DNA from: Candidatus Nitrotoga sp. CP45
GTDB taxonomy: Bacteria; Pseudomonadota; Gammaproteobacteria; Burkholderiales; Gallionellaceae
Length of the DNA: 64,000 nucleotides
Direction: 5' to 3'
Assembly (NCBI GenBank): GCA_003402375.1
Contig: QFXJ01000040.1
Coordinates: forward strand, 144,444 to 208,443
The position numbers and the translations under genes were made by a program. Within the stretch, counting starts at the first letter, position 1. Each line of letters starts with the position of its first letter. The notes beneath the pieces were generated by a model. That model was not told the origin of the DNA. It worked only from the letters and a program-made list of their open reading frames with translations, and did not search any database. This document shows, piece after piece, positions 54,481 through 64,000 of this stretch.

Positions 54481-57315
54481 TCAGTCTTCTTTACGACGAA
54501 TCATCAGTGCACACCGCACCTCGTTGAGGAAGAGACCTTGGCTCAATACGGTCTTTTCCATGATTTTTATTACCCGAGGATCAAGCGCAGCACGGTCCTC
54601 GGCAGTGATTTCTTTGGAGGTAACGACCAGTATCGGGATACGCGCAGTGTCAGCACTGTTTTTAAGTGCCAGCACCACGTCAAAACCGTTCACTTCCGGC
54701 ATCAGCAGGTCGAGCACGATCAGGTCAGGCAACAAACGGTAGGCCGCTTCAATCGCCTCACGCCCACCATAGGCTTTTACTACCTCGTAGCCAGTATCCC
54801 GCAGATGAATAGCAATAATTTCCACCGCCTTGGGGTCGTCGTCCACCACTAATATTGTCAGCGGCTGTCTGGGATGTAATGACGAATGCAGGCCAAGATC
54901 GGTCAACGTACCATGCAAATCCGCTCGGCTGATTGGCTTCTGTAGCACCGCCGATGCACCGAGGGATAGACCCATGCTGCGGTCTGCCATAACAGAAATA
55001 ATCACTACCGGAATATGAGCCAGCGCAGGAATTTGCTTGATGCGAGTGAGAAACTCCCAGCCAATCATATTTGGCAACAAAATATCCAGCGTGATTAACG
55101 CCAGTGGCTGTTGCATGGCGATGTTGAATGCAGCGTCTGCGCTTACGGCTCGCACTGCCGTGATACCTAACAATTCCAGTTGGATGCGGATTAGCTCTGC
55201 CGCCCGATCGTCATCTTCCACCACCAAGGCAAACCGCTGTCCTGAGGGGCGGAGCGCCATCAATGGTGGCGGGATGACCGAATCGACTGGTTCGTCCGTC
55301 ATTGCGGCAACCGCTTCCTCCGTCCGCCATAGTGGTAGCCAGACCGTAAAGCATGTGCCTTGACCCTCGGCACTTTCCACCGCCACCGTACCGCCGTGCA
55401 GTTCAGCGAGACTCTTTACTATCGCCAAACCTAATCCCGTCCCTTCGAATTTGCGCGCCAGACTGCTATCGATCTGGCTGAACGGCTTGAACAGTCGCTC
55501 AAAATTTTCATCAGCAATGCCGATGCCACTGTCGGTGACGCTGATTTCGACGAAATCCATAATTTTATTGTCGCTCCAAGGGAAGCTCAGCCCCGCCCAT
55601 CGGCCGGTTAGCTGGCCCACTTGCGCGCGCGACACGCGGCGGGCACGCAGGGTTATATCGCCGCCTTCGGGAGTAAACTTGACAGCGTTAGATAGCAGGT
55701 TATAAACGATTTGCTTGACCTTGCACATGTCTGCCTGGATATCGTCCAGCCTATCGGCAATATCTAAATTGAGGTGGATGTGCTGGGCAGCCGCTGTCTC
55801 CCTGACCATAAACAGGCTGTTGGAGAGCAGCAAGGCCACATCGATCGGCTCCAAATGGAGACCCATTTTGCCGGCCTCCACTTTTGATAGATCCAGGATA
55901 TCGTTGATCAGAGCCAACTGATGCTGGCCACTATCCAAGATGTCACCTATATAGCCACGTTGCTCATCAGTCAAATCACCAATTAGGCCATCCTTGAGCA
56001 CTTGAGAAAAACCGATAATGGCGTTAAGAGGCGTTCTTAATTCGTGCGACATAGTTGAGAAAAATTCCGATTTCATCCGGTTAGCCGTCTCCAGCTCAAC
56101 GTTCTGCTGCCGCACCTTCTCATGCTTTTTCTGTTCCGCCTCTGCTTGTTTTATGACGGTCAAATCCCTTGCCACCACAATATAAAGCTGCCCCATGTTG
56201 AAGCGGATTTCACGCGTTTTGAATTCCAGGGGAAAATTTGTTCCGTCCTTGCGCACGCCCGCCACTTCCTTGCTCAATCCAGGGGCCGTGGGTTTGCTTA
56301 ACTGCTGACGGGGTTCTAGAGAACCATTATGCTGACCTCGGCTTCGCTCCCGCGTCAGCAGGCTGGCATTTTTACCCATTATCTCGTTTCCTTTGTAGCC
56401 AAAAATCTGCTCCGCAGCCGGATTGAAGATTTCGATCACACCGTCTTCATTAATTGCAATGATGCCTTCGTCCACGTTGTCTAGCACCGTACGGGTACGC
56501 GCTTCGCTGTCACGTACTTGGCCGATGATCTTCACCAGGTTATCGTGTATTTCTTTCAGGGCTTTCATCAGTTGGCCAATTTCATTTGTTGAGTGGACTT
56601 CGATTTTTTGCGTCAAATTACCGGCGGCAACACCTCGGGCAATCCTCACTACGTCCTCTAGCGGCTGGGAAATGGCGCGGACAAGCATAAAACCAATCCA
56701 TAAAGCCGCCCCCAGGCCAAAGATTGCTGTAGCGATGATAATGTTGCGAATAATATCGTAGCGATTCTTTATCTTTTCATATTCCTGCTTAGTCACACTT
56801 AATTGCAGCTTGCCAAGAGTCTTGATCCCTTTCCCGACTGGTAGATAGAGGGGGCGGATATTTTCCACGAGGATTTGGTTCGCTTTTTTTAAGTCGTTTG
56901 CCCGCAAAGCGGCTGCTGCTGGATTTAGACCTTGGGTAATGAATTTTTTACGGTCAACGTCAAATTTATCCGCTAGTATCTTTTCTTCGGGCGTAAGATA
57001 GGTGGCCGTGTAAGCTGCCCATATTTGGTCAATTTCCGCTATATTCTTTTCCATCTTTGCAACATTATTGCTAATTTCATGGGGCGTCACCGACGCCAGC
57101 AGGCTAGCCGTTATGGCGAGACGGTTTTGCAATATCAGCGATTCAATGTCCGTCAATTGATCGAGTGCAATGATGCGATCCTCATAAACAGTTTTCAGAC
57201 TGTCTCTCGCTTTGCTCATTCCAAACAGGGAAATCGACTCAATTCCTAGCAGGGTGACTGCAATGAAAAGAAAGGTGGTGATCAAGCGCGATTTAATGGT
57301 CAAATTTCTAAGCAT
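54481..57315 (-). CDS. membrane hybrid histidine kinase with two receiver domains
   Basis: The 944-residue protein starts at MLRNLTIKSRL. An N-terminal helix and a second one near residue 190 ('IIIATAIFGLGAALWIGFML') flank a four-helix-bundle periplasmic sensor of the chemoreceptor type. Then come HAMP (about 210-260), PAS ('DNVDEGIIAINEDGVIEIFN'), HisKA with 'FFSTMSHELRTPLNAIIGFS', HATPase with 'VSDTGIGIA'-type 'VTDSGIGIADENFERLFKPF' and 'GTGLGLAIVKSLAELHGGTV', and two REC domains with 'LITLDILLPNMIGWEFL' and 'LIVLDLLMPEVNGFDVVL'. The ligand is unknown. It heads a three-gene signalling operon. Confidence 0.93.
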   Translation of the reverse strand: MLRNLTIKSRLITTFLFIAVTLLGIESISLFGMSKARDSLKTVYEDRIIALDQLTDIESLILQNRLAITASLLASVTPHEISNNVAKMEKNIAEIDQIWAAYTATYLTPEEKILADKFDVDRKKFITQGLNPAAAALRANDLKKANQILVENIRPLYLPVGKGIKTLGKLQLSVTKQEYEKIKNRYDIIRNIIIATAIFGLGAALWIGFMLVRAISQPLEDVVRIARGVAAGNLTQKIEVHSTNEIGQLMKALKEIHDNLVKIIGQVRDSEARTRTVLDNVDEGIIAINEDGVIEIFNPAAEQIFGYKGNEIMGKNASLLTRERSRGQHNGSLEPRQQLSKPTAPGLSKEVAGVRKDGTNFPLEFKTREIRFNMGQLYIVVARDLTVIKQAEAEQKKHEKVRQQNVELETANRMKSEFFSTMSHELRTPLNAIIGFSQVLKDGLIGDLTDEQRGYIGDILDSGQHQLALINDILDLSKVEAGKMGLHLEPIDVALLLSNSLFMVRETAAAQHIHLNLDIADRLDDIQADMCKVKQIVYNLLSNAVKFTPEGGDITLRARRVSRAQVGQLTGRWAGLSFPWSDNKIMDFVEISVTDSGIGIADENFERLFKPFSQIDSSLARKFEGTGLGLAIVKSLAELHGGTVAVESAEGQGTCFTVWLPLWRTEEAVAAMTDEPVDSVIPPPLMALRPSGQRFALVVEDDDRAAELIRIQLELLGITAVRAVSADAAFNIAMQQPLALITLDILLPNMIGWEFLTRIKQIPALAHIPVVIISVMADRSMGLSLGASAVLQKPISRADLHGTLTDLGLHSSLHPRQPLTILVVDDDPKAVEIIAIHLRDTGYEVVKAYGGREAIEAAYRLLPDLIVLDLLMPEVNGFDVVLALKNSADTARIPILVVTSKEITAEDRAALDPRVIKIMEKTVLSQGLFLNEVRCALMIRRKED

Positions 57316-57467
57316 ATTTTTCCATGGATAATGGTATATGCAGTGGCGGGGCATCTGTAATTACGTCTAAGTAAGGTTTTCCAATGCTTTTGGTGAACTT
57401 TAACTGTTTTAGAAAAGTTCATTATTGAATTGTCAACCTGAATCTACAGATTGCCGCACAACCAAGC

Positions 57468-58754
57468 TTATTGACAAGCCTTTGATTGATAAATAAGTTG
57501 CCCGTCCACCAAAGTATAGCGCACACGACCCTGCAACTCCATATCGATGAATGGCGTATTTTTTCCTTGGCTTTTCAATACTGCGGGTTCAACTTTCCAG
57601 TACTTATCTGGATCGAATACGCACACATCGGCAGCGGCTCCGACAGACAGATGCCCAGCGTCCAGACCCAATATACGTGCAGGCTGTAGCGTTATCTTGG
57701 CGAGTCCATCGGCGAGTCCACGACCGCCCTGTTTCGCCCACTTGAGCACTAGCGGTAGCAGCAATTCCAGTCCGGTCGCGCCTGCTTCGGCCTCGGCGAA
57801 AGGCAGTTGCTTGGCATCCTCGTCCACTGGCGTGTGATCGGAACAAATTGCGTCTATTGATCCGTCGAGCAAGCCAGCATGCAAAGCATCGCGATCGCGC
57901 TGACTGCGCAATGGTGGCACTAAATAGCAGTTGGCATCAAAGAAACCGATATCCATTTCGGACAGGTGCACATGGTTGGCAGATACATCGCAGGTAAGCA
58001 TGAGTCCCTGTTGTTTGGCGGCACGCACCAGTGCCACTCCTTCTGCACTGGAGATGCGACAGATGTGCAGTCGCACACCGGTCTCACGTGCTAATTGCAA
58101 CATGGTGGACAGTGCAATGGTCTCTGCACACACCGGAATGGCGGGTAAACCCAGACGCGTCGCCACTTCGCCATCGTGCGCCACACCATCGCGTGAAAGG
58201 AAGCTGTCCTGTGGGCGCAGCCACACACTGAAACCAAAGGTGGCGGCATATTGCATGGCGCGCATCAGCACACGCGTGTCAGTAAGCGCAGCATCGGCTT
58301 GACTGAAGGCTATGCAACCGGCATCGGCCAGCTCAGCCATCTCGGTAAGTTCCGCACCTTTCAGTCCGTAGGTCAGCGCGCCCACCGGATAAACATGTGC
58401 CTTATTCAATGCACGGGCACGATGCTTAAGCATTTCTACCAGACCCGGTTCATCCAGTGGCGGATCGGTATCCGGCGGACATGCCAATGTCGTGATGCCG
58501 CCTGCCACGGCTGCATCCATCTCGGATTCAAGCGTGGCCTTGTATTCGTAACCCGGTTCGCGCAGGCGCGCGGCAAGGTCGATCAGCCCGGGCGCAACCA
58601 CAAGACCTGTTGCATCAATCACTTGTTGCGCCACAAAACCTGCTGGTGGGCTGCCAATAGCAGCCACTTTACCAGCCACGATAAATAAATCGTGGAGGCC
58701 ATCAATCTGATTTTTTGGATCAATTAAATGCCCATTTTTAATCTGGATATTCAT
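57468..58754 (-). CDS. pyrC': inactive dihydroorotase homologue (PyrC'/PyrX)
   Basis: The 428-residue protein has the dihydroorotase fold and ATCase-operon position, but the catalytic HxH is lost: the family DxHVHxREPG reads '[20 protein letters not shown]' (residues 59-78). '[20 protein letters not shown]' near the end is retained. Such pseudo-dihydroorotases are known in Pseudomonas, where they are needed to assemble the active dodecameric aspartate transcarbamoylase. The start overlaps the pyrB stop by four bases (ATGA), as expected for a coupled subunit. An active dihydroorotase should exist elsewhere in the genome. Confidence 0.9.
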   Translation of the reverse strand: MNIQIKNGHLIDPKNQIDGLHDLFIVAGKVAAIGSPPAGFVAQQVIDATGLVVAPGLIDLAARLREPGYEYKATLESEMDAAVAGGITTLACPPDTDPPLDEPGLVEMLKHRARALNKAHVYPVGALTYGLKGAELTEMAELADAGCIAFSQADAALTDTRVLMRAMQYAATFGFSVWLRPQDSFLSRDGVAHDGEVATRLGLPAIPVCAETIALSTMLQLARETGVRLHICRISSAEGVALVRAAKQQGLMLTCDVSANHVHLSEMDIGFFDANCYLVPPLRSQRDRDALHAGLLDGSIDAICSDHTPVDEDAKQLPFAEAEAGATGLELLLPLVLKWAKQGGRGLADGLAKITLQPARILGLDAGHLSVGAAADVCVFDPDKYWKVEPAVLKSQGKNTPFIDMELQGRVRYTLVDGQLIYQSKACQ

Positions 58755-59707
58755 TGCCCAACTCCCGCCAAGGTGCTCATTACCGCCATGCGTACCGCAA
58801 TGCCAAAAGTGACTTGTGGCAAGATTACCGATTGTGTTCCATCCGCAACGCTGGAATCGATCTCCACACCACGATTCATCGGCCCCGGGTGCATCACGAT
58901 GGCATCCGTTTTGGCTAGCACCAATTTTTCCTGGGTGAGACCATAGTATTTGAAATACTCTTGTGCGCTGGGCAACACCGCATCCTGCATGCGTTCGTTC
59001 TGCAAGCGCAACATCATCACCACATCCACATCACGCAAGCCTTGTGTCATGTCGTGATACACCCGCACCCCGAGTTTATCGACACAGCTTGGTAATAATG
59101 TCTTGGGGGCGATGACGCGAACTTCCGGCACACCCAACGTGGTCAGCGCATGAATTTGCGAACGCGCCACGCGCGAATGCAATATATCGCCGATGATAGC
59201 CACTCGCAGGTTATGAAACTCTTTCTTGTAATGACGAATGGTGAACATGTCGAGCAGCGCTTGTGTTGGGTGCGCATGGCGCCCGTCACCGGCATTAATG
59301 ACATGGATTTCCGGTGCAACGTGCTTGGCAATGAGGTGGGCTGCGCCGCTCTGTGAGTGGCGCACCACGAACATGTCGGCGTGCATGGCGCATAAATTAT
59401 CGACAGTATCAAGCAAAGTTTCGCCTTTACTGGCGGAGGAAGAACCAATGTTCAAATTGACCACATCGGCCGAAAGGCGCTTGGCAGCAATCTCGAAAGT
59501 AGTTCGGGTGCGGGTGCTATTTTCGAAAAATATATTGAATATAGATTTGCCGTGCAGTAATGGGAGTTTTTTAATGTCTCGCCCCTCAGCCACGCTCATA
59601 TAGGAAGCCGCTGTATCTAAAATATTGCGCAAAATTGGTGCTGGTAACCCTTCAGTAGAGAGCAAGTGCTGTAGTTCGCCATGTTTATTGAGTTGTGGAT
59701 TATTCAT
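58751..59707 (-). CDS. pyrB: aspartate carbamoyltransferase catalytic subunit
   Basis: The 318-residue enzyme joins carbamoyl phosphate to aspartate, the first committed step of pyrimidine synthesis. The carbamoyl-phosphate site is '[20 protein letters not shown]' (STRTR), with '[20 protein letters not shown]' (HPTQ) and '[20 protein letters not shown]' at the C-terminus. It is in the tight series yqgE-ruvX-pyrB-pyrC', overlapping both neighbours by four bases. In Pseudomonas a pyrR sits between ruvX and pyrB; here it is absent. Confidence 0.97.
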   Translation of the reverse strand: MNNPQLNKHGELQHLLSTEGLPAPILRNILDTAASYMSVAEGRDIKKLPLLHGKSIFNIFFENSTRTRTTFEIAAKRLSADVVNLNIGSSSASKGETLLDTVDNLCAMHADMFVVRHSQSGAAHLIAKHVAPEIHVINAGDGRHAHPTQALLDMFTIRHYKKEFHNLRVAIIGDILHSRVARSQIHALTTLGVPEVRVIAPKTLLPSCVDKLGVRVYHDMTQGLRDVDVVMMLRLQNERMQDAVLPSAQEYFKYYGLTQEKLVLAKTDAIVMHPGPMNRGVEIDSSVADGTQSVILPQVTFGIAVRMAVMSTLAGVGQ

Positions 59708-60162
59708 GCAATTTGTTCTATCGCGGGTTCGTCAAAGTAGGCTTGCAGAATTTGCTGCGCCGCGACCTGGTCGAGCAGCGGCTTTTGCTTGATGCCACGT
59801 ATGCCCATCTCAGCAAGCTGCGAACTTGCGGCAGTGGAAGTGTAGCGTTCGTCCACTAAAATGGTAGGCAAATCAAAGCGCCCCTTGAGGCGCTGAGCGA
59901 AGCGGCGACATAATCGGGTTAGTTCGTGTGGCGTGCCATCATCATGACTGGGTAACCCCACTACTAGTGCAGATGGCTCCCACTCACGGATAAGTTCACC
60001 GATGGCAGCAAAGCGTTGCCCATTATGTTCGCCATGCAAAGTTGTTAATGGCCGTGCAGTACAAGAAAGAGAATTGCCTACCGCCACGCCGATGCGTTTA
60101 GTACCAAAATCGAATCCAAGCAAAATGCCTTGTACCGCAATGGTAATGCCCTCGTCAGGCAT
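59704..60162 (-). CDS. ruvX: Holliday-junction-resolvase-like RuvX (YqgF)
   Basis: The 152-residue RNase-H-fold protein shows '[20 protein letters not shown]' (metal-binding Asp), '[20 protein letters not shown]' and '[20 protein letters not shown]' (second acidic site). YqgF family proteins are nucleases involved in 16S rRNA 5'-end maturation. The start at 60162 (MPDEGITIA) overlaps the yqgE stop by eight bases; longer in-frame starts at 60171 and 60189 are less likely. Confidence 0.9.
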   Translation of the reverse strand: MPDEGITIAVQGILLGFDFGTKRIGVAVGNSLSCTARPLTTLHGEHNGQRFAAIGELIREWEPSALVVGLPSHDDGTPHELTRLCRRFAQRLKGRFDLPTILVDERYTSTAASSQLAEMGIRGIKQKPLLDQVAAQQILQAYFDEPAIEQIA

Positions 60163-60715
60163 GTCCCGCATACTCTGAGAGTGATGCATAATCTACGCCC
60201 AACAGCGCCATTGCAGCAGGCAAGCGTTCCTCTGAGGACAGTTCAAATAATATGTGCTCAGAGGCGGGTACAGTGAGCCAGGCGTTTTGTGTTAACTCAT
60301 GCTCTAATTGCCCCTGCGCCCAGCCGGAATAGCCCAAGGTCAGCAGCAGGTTTTTGGGTTCTAGTCCTGCACCCACCGCTAGTAAAATATCCCTAGAGGT
60401 AGTCAGACCAAGATTGTCGTTGATGGATAAAGTGGATTGCCATTGTCCTACTGGTTTATGCAATACAAATCCCCGGTCTGTCTGCACTGGCCCGCCAAAA
60501 TACACCGGCATGCCACTTAATTTAAACTCGCTCACCGGAATTTTAGTTTGGTCGAATAACTCGCCAAGCGTGAGATTAGTCGGGCGGTTCACTATAATGC
60601 CTAACGCCCCTTGTTCATTGTGTTCACAAATGTAAACAAGTGTTTTAGCAAAATGGGAATCTGCCATGGCGGGCATAGCAATTAGAAAATGATGTCTGAA
60701 ATCAAGTTGCGACAT
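60155..60715 (-). CDS. yqgE: UPF0301 family protein YqgE/AlgH
   Basis: The 186-residue protein starts '[20 protein letters not shown]' and has '[20 protein letters not shown]', '[16 protein letters not shown]' and '[20 protein letters not shown]', the defining AlgH/YqgE motifs (GGPV, GYAGWxxGQLExE). It is nearly always next to ruvX. AlgH influences alginate production in Pseudomonas, but the molecular function is unknown. It is the first gene of the operon to the left. Confidence 0.92.
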   Translation of the reverse strand: MSQLDFRHHFLIAMPAMADSHFAKTLVYICEHNEQGALGIIVNRPTNLTLGELFDQTKIPVSEFKLSGMPVYFGGPVQTDRGFVLHKPVGQWQSTLSINDNLGLTTSRDILLAVGAGLEPKNLLLTLGYSGWAQGQLEHELTQNAWLTVPASEHILFELSSEERLPAAMALLGVDYASLSEYAGHA

Positions 60716-60803
60716 GGTTGTTATTGTAATTCATAAAGCAGCCTCTTAAGTCAAGAGAGTTAATGTATCGGGTAGATGAGGGTAGCCGATCACCACAGGG
60801 CTG

Positions 60804-61637
60804 TCAAAGTCCTAGGCGTTTCCATATTTCCATTGAAGGGGCAGACTGGTTGAGCGTATAGAAATGGAGGCCAGGCGCACCGCCGACGAGCAGACGTTCA
60901 CACAGTTGCGTGACAACATCAAGGCCGAATGCCTGTACGGATTCGTTGTCATCGCCATAGCTTTCCAACATTTTTCGTATCGAGCGTGGAATTTCTGCAC
61001 CGCATAAATCCGAAAATCGCGCTAACTGCGAGAATTTCATGATGGGCATTATGCCGGGCACGATGGGAAGTGTAACGCCCAACTTGCGACATTCCTCAAC
61101 GAAGCGGAAGTAGCCGTCGGCGTTATAGAAATATTGGGTGATGGCGGAATTTGCTCCGGCCATTACTTTGCGTTTAAAGTTTAAAAGATCATCGCGCGGC
61201 GATTTCGCTTGTGGATGGAATTCTGGGTAGGCCGCCACCTCGATATGAAAGTGCTCGCCAGTCTCAGCGCGGATGAATGATACCAGCTCATTGGCATAGT
61301 GGAATTCGCCAGAGGTGGCCATCCCGGAGGGCAGATCACCACGTAGTGCCACGATGCGTTTGATCCCCATATTTTTGTAGGTATGCAAAATTGTGCGGAT
61401 GTTCTCGCGTGTAGAGCCGACGCAAGATAAATGAGGCGCGGCTTCATAACCGTCAGCTTTGATCTGCTGTACCGCTTCCAAGGTGCGCTCACGCGTTGAG
61501 CCGCCCGCACCGAAGGTAACCGAGAAAAATGCGGGTTTGAGTACTGCCAATTGCCTGCGTGCGGAGGCGAGTTTGTTTGCGCCCTCTTGTGTTTGTGGCG
61601 GAAAAAATTCGAAACTAAATGATTTAGAGTTTGTCAT
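60804..61637 (-). CDS. metF: 5,10-methylenetetrahydrofolate reductase
   Basis: The 277-residue FAD enzyme makes 5-methyltetrahydrofolate for methionine synthesis. Motifs: 'FSFEFFPPQTQEGANKL' (catalytic Glu in FEFFPP), 'FFSVTFGAGGSTRERTLEAV', 'APHLSCVGSTRENIRTIL', 'IKRIVALRGDLPSGM' and 'IVPGIMPIMKFSQLARFSDL'. Length matches bacterial MetF. It is the third gene after ahcY and the holin-like gene on the same strand, so the SAH riboswitch could raise all three when SAH accumulates. Confidence 0.97.
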   Translation of the reverse strand: MTNSKSFSFEFFPPQTQEGANKLASARRQLAVLKPAFFSVTFGAGGSTRERTLEAVQQIKADGYEAAPHLSCVGSTRENIRTILHTYKNMGIKRIVALRGDLPSGMATSGEFHYANELVSFIRAETGEHFHIEVAAYPEFHPQAKSPRDDLLNFKRKVMAGANSAITQYFYNADGYFRFVEECRKLGVTLPIVPGIMPIMKFSQLARFSDLCGAEIPRSIRKMLESYGDDNESVQAFGLDVVTQLCERLLVGGAPGLHFYTLNQSAPSMEIWKRLGL

Positions 61638-61658
61638 GATTAATAATCACCGCATCTG

Positions 61659-62048
61659 CTATGAATTTTTTTTCCGCAGGAACATTGATAGAACGAAGGA
61701 GAAAGCACTATATAACAAAGCACCGATCACACCTGCCCAAAAGCCATTGACTTCGAAACCTTTTAGCACAGAACCGGCAAACCAGAATAGCAAACCGTTT
61801 ATTACCAGGATGAATAGGCCAAGCGATAAAACGGTGACTGGCAGGGTAAGTAGAATCAGTAAGGGCCGCAGAAGCGTATTAATGAGGCCCAGTACTAATG
61901 CAGCAATTAATGCGGAGATAAAACCATCCACATGAATACCTGGTAACAGGTAAGCAACCGCTAGCAGTGCTATTGCATTGAAAATCCAGATCAGGATGAG
62001 TCGCATAAGGGTGTTTTTAAGGTTGCTTTCGAGGGTATAAAAGCCCAC
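61659..62048 (-). CDS. phage holin family 4 / YvlD-like membrane protein
   Basis: The 129-residue protein has four hydrophobic helices: 'LILIWIFNAIALLAVAYLLP', 'FISALIAALVLGLINTLLRP', 'LLTLPVTVLSLGLFILVING' and 'GFWAGVIGALLYSAFSFVLS'. 'ALVLGLINTLLRPLLILLTLP' with 'LFxLVINGxxFW' is the DUF360/YvlD signature; the resemblance to phage holins is structural, and no lysis role is implied. It lies between ahcY (3 bp away) and metF (21 bp). Frequent presence between these genes in betaproteobacteria suggests a conserved but unknown role. Confidence 0.85.
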   Translation of the reverse strand: MGFYTLESNLKNTLMRLILIWIFNAIALLAVAYLLPGIHVDGFISALIAALVLGLINTLLRPLLILLTLPVTVLSLGLFILVINGLLFWFAGSVLKGFEVNGFWAGVIGALLYSAFSFVLSMFLRKKNS

Positions 62049-62051
62049 ATT

Positions 62052-63494
62052 TTAGTAGCGATAATGATCCGATTTATAGGGTCCTTCTTTAGGCACGCCG
62101 ATGTAAGCGGCTTGTTGGTCTGTTAGTGTACTCAGTTGTGCATTAAGCTTTTTCAATTGCAATACCGCTACTTTTTCATCCAAGTGTTTGGGCAAGGTAT
62201 ACACACCAACCGGATATTTGCCGGTGCCCTTTTGTGCCTCGCTCCATAGCTCGATCTGGGCGATGGTCTGGTTGGCAAATGAGGAGCTCATCACATAAGA
62301 AGGATGGCCCGTGCCACAACCTAGATTCACCAAGCGGCCTTCGGCCAGCAGAATGATGCGCTTGGCGGGTTGACCATCTACTGCGGGGAAAATGATGTGA
62401 TCGACTTGTGGCTTGATGTTATCCCACGTGTAAGCCTTAAGCGAGGCAACGTCGATTTCATTGTCGAAATGGCCAATATTACACACGATGGCCTGATTCT
62501 TCATTTTCTTCATATGCTCATGAGTGATCACATGATAGTTACCAGTGCAGGTCACGAAAATGTCACCATGTTCAGCAGCATAATCCATGGTAACGACACG
62601 ATAGCCTTCCATGGCAGCTTGCAGTGCGCAAATCGGATCAATCTCCGTTACCCAAACTTGGGCTGACAGTGCGCGCATTGCTTGCGCAGACCCTTTTCCT
62701 ACGTCCCCGTAACCGGCAATAACAGCAACCTTTCCGGCAATCATCACATCGGTTGCACGTTTAATGCCATCCACCAGCGATTCTCGGCAACCGTAAAGGT
62801 TGTCGAACTTGGATTTGGTAACTGAATCGTTGACGTTAATGCCAGGGAATTTCAACTCGCCGCGCGCATGCATCTGGTACAGACGATGAACACCTGTTGT
62901 AGTTTCTTCAGTCACCCCTTTAATTGTCGCTAAGCGTTTGGAATACCAGCCAGGCTGCGCAGCAAGGCGCTGCTTGATAGCAGCATACAGAAAAGTTTCT
63001 TCTTCCGAAGTGGGCTTGCTGATAAGCGACGTATCTATTTCGGCACGCGCGCCCAGATGCAACAATAAGGTTGCATCGCCACCATCGTCCAGAATCATGT
63101 TGGCGTGATTGTCGTTAGGCCATTCGAAGATGCGATGGGTGTATTCCCAATACTCTTCAAGTGATTCGCCTTTGATCGCAAATACCGGTGTACCGCCTAC
63201 GGCTATGGCTGATGCTGCGTGATCCTGGGTGGAGTATATATTGCAGGAAGCCCAGCGTACCTCAGCTCCCAAGGCTTTCAGGGTTTCAATTAGCACGGCA
63301 GTCTGAATGGTCATATGCAGCGATCCGGCGATGCGTGAACCGCGCAACGGTTGCGCGCCTGCATATTCTTCGCGAATCGCCATTAACCCTGGCATTTCAG
63401 TTTCGGCAATAGCAATTTCCTTGCGTCCCCAAGGAGCAAGATTGATGTCGGCAATTTTGTAGTCGGTAAATACAGCGTTGGTAACGGCGTTCAT
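62052..63494 (-). CDS. ahcY: adenosylhomocysteinase
   Basis: The 480-residue NAD enzyme hydrolyses S-adenosylhomocysteine to homocysteine and adenosine, clearing the inhibitor of methyl transfer. Motifs: '[20 protein letters not shown]', '[15 protein letters not shown]', '[20 protein letters not shown]' (NAD loop) and the C-terminal 'YKSDHYRY' that closes the neighbouring active site. The start at 63494 (MNAVTNAVF) is chosen because GGAGAG lies eight bases before it; an ATG four codons earlier overlaps that site. Translation or transcription is controlled by the SAH riboswitch in its leader. Confidence 0.97.
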   Translation of the reverse strand: MNAVTNAVFTDYKIADINLAPWGRKEIAIAETEMPGLMAIREEYAGAQPLRGSRIAGSLHMTIQTAVLIETLKALGAEVRWASCNIYSTQDHAASAIAVGGTPVFAIKGESLEEYWEYTHRIFEWPNDNHANMILDDGGDATLLLHLGARAEIDTSLISKPTSEEETFLYAAIKQRLAAQPGWYSKRLATIKGVTEETTTGVHRLYQMHARGELKFPGINVNDSVTKSKFDNLYGCRESLVDGIKRATDVMIAGKVAVIAGYGDVGKGSAQAMRALSAQVWVTEIDPICALQAAMEGYRVVTMDYAAEHGDIFVTCTGNYHVITHEHMKKMKNQAIVCNIGHFDNEIDVASLKAYTWDNIKPQVDHIIFPAVDGQPAKRIILLAEGRLVNLGCGTGHPSYVMSSSFANQTIAQIELWSEAQKGTGKYPVGVYTLPKHLDEKVAVLQLKKLNAQLSTLTDQQAAYIGVPKEGPYKSDHYRY

Positions 63495-63518
63495 ATTTCT
63501 CTCCATTCAAATTAATGA

Positions 63519-63600
63519 ACGAGCGCCGTTGCTACAGATATACCCCAGAGTTCCAAGCCTGGCCTTGCCTGATGCAAGGTCGCAGCGCTCCTCGGAACCG
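63519..63600 (-). promoter_or_regulatory. SAH riboswitch upstream of ahcY
   Basis: On the minus strand the leader reads CCGAGGAGCGCTGCGACC, then a hairpin TTGC...GCAA, GCCAGGCTTGGAAC, a short linker and AACGGCGCTCGT. This matches the SAH riboswitch: GAGGAGCGYUGC, the GCCAGGCUCGG half of P1, and the 3' ACGGCGCUC that pairs with the GAGCGC segment to form the pseudoknot. The 5' GTTCCGAG and GCTTGGAAC form P1. The end is about 10-20 bp before the GGAGAG ribosome site. High SAH should turn on ahcY and the genes behind it. Confidence 0.93.
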
Positions 63601-63798
63601 GAGAAACTAATGAATTGTTTTCGATATGACCACCTTTTGCATTTTAACACAATCACAGGGGCTGTTTACAACCTGGAAAACACAGCCTGAAAGATTGAAT
63701 CCTTGTCATCATTGGCATTTCGATGTCTTTGGGGAAGCACATAATGTTCAGCTTGCCGTGGCCAAGGCGTTTGTTAGCGGTCACTATAGGTTACCTGA

Positions 63799-64000
63799 TT
63801 AGTTACATGCCTCAGCTGCCCGAATGGCAGCTTCAGGGCATGGGGTTGTAATCGCCGCAGCACGAACGAGGCGCTTGATGATGGTGCCAAGATCGAAGCG
63901 GCGGTTAAAACGGTACTGAACCTCGGCCAGGTAACGGTCAGCGTATTTACGGAAATCGAAAGCATGGTAGGTTCCACTGATAGCTGTTTTCAGGTTGCCC
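63799..64000 (-). CDS. IS1595-family transposase, C-terminal part at window edge
   Basis: From the right edge leftwards, an open frame encodes 'NLKTAISGTYHAFDFRKYAD', 'RYLAEVQYRFNRRFDLGTII', then 'KRLVRAAAITTPCPEAAIRA' and AEACN, stopping at 63799-63801. 'SGTYHAxxxKYxxRYLAExxYRFNRRFxL' is the C-terminus of ISXO2/IS1595 transposases. The frame is intact as far as visible; the N-terminus lies beyond the window. This copy differs from the relic at 31910, which retains only the N-terminal part. Confidence 0.8.
   Translation of the reverse strand, partial: GNLKTAISGTYHAFDFRKYADRYLAEVQYRFNRRFDLGTIIKRLVRAAAITTPCPEAAIRAAEACN

Noticed and set aside
61659..62048. Prophage remnant because of the holin-like protein
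   Set aside because: No other phage gene is nearby; the YvlD/DUF360 family is chromosomal and sits in a methyl-cycle operon.

Overview
The window reads as chromosomal DNA from a betaproteobacterium. A Nitrosomonadales or Gallionellaceae-like organism is plausible but is an inference from gene content, not proven. Supporting features are an SAH riboswitch in front of ahcY, a pilT/pilU pair, the yggS-proC-yggT-yggU operon, yqgE-ruvX-pyrB followed by a catalytically dead dihydroorotase homologue, and an exosortase H locus. No rRNA, tRNA or CRISPR array was recognised.

Layout. 1-8.6 kb is a surface glycan cluster: the edge of a GlcNAc-type glycosyltransferase, an exostosin-like enzyme, a very large three-module protein (DUF1796-like, then two glycosyltransferase-like modules), a decayed partial copy of that protein, a GT31-like transferase, a Cys-cluster protein, a UDP-galactopyranose-mutase-like flavoprotein and UDP-xylose synthase. 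8.9-10.2 kb encodes exosortase H and its partner membrane protein. 10.7-25.3 kb is accessory and heavily scarred. It holds a very GC-rich P-type ATPase island flanked by 12-bp-period TGACGGTAAATn repeats, a HigB/HigA-like module with a broken toxin, tails of an IS3 orfA, a MocR regulator and fkpB, a frameshifted ispH, a stress block (cupin, catalase HPII, hemerythrin, tiny membrane peptide, DUF4142 protein), and remnants of a DUF4102-type integrase and of IS3 and IS30 elements.

25.6-31.6 kb carries a secreted protein, uvrA and, divergently, a YajR-like transporter and ssb. 31.9-35.3 kb is an insertion-sequence graveyard: IS1595 remnant, IS5-family element with a visible TTAG target duplication, a small Ala/Pro lipoprotein, IS630 remnant. 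35.4-63.5 kb is mostly core genome: ankyrin protein, moeA, moaA, exbB-exbD-tonB-like, a methyltransferase, rpiA, phoU, pilT/pilU, the proC operon, a DUF4124-glutaredoxin fusion, prlC, a three-gene phosphorelay/c-di-GMP operon, the pyrimidine operon, and a methyl-cycle operon (ahcY, holin-like protein, metF) under an SAH riboswitch. An IS1595-family C-terminus runs off the right edge.

The core blocks look intact and operonic. Nearly all damaged genes lie at 4.3 kb or in 13.8-35.3 kb, so most of the window's rearrangement history is concentrated there. The most interesting points are the three-module protein and its relic, the dispersed integrase-type repeats, and the scrambled fkpB-ispH locus with a one-base insertion in ispH.
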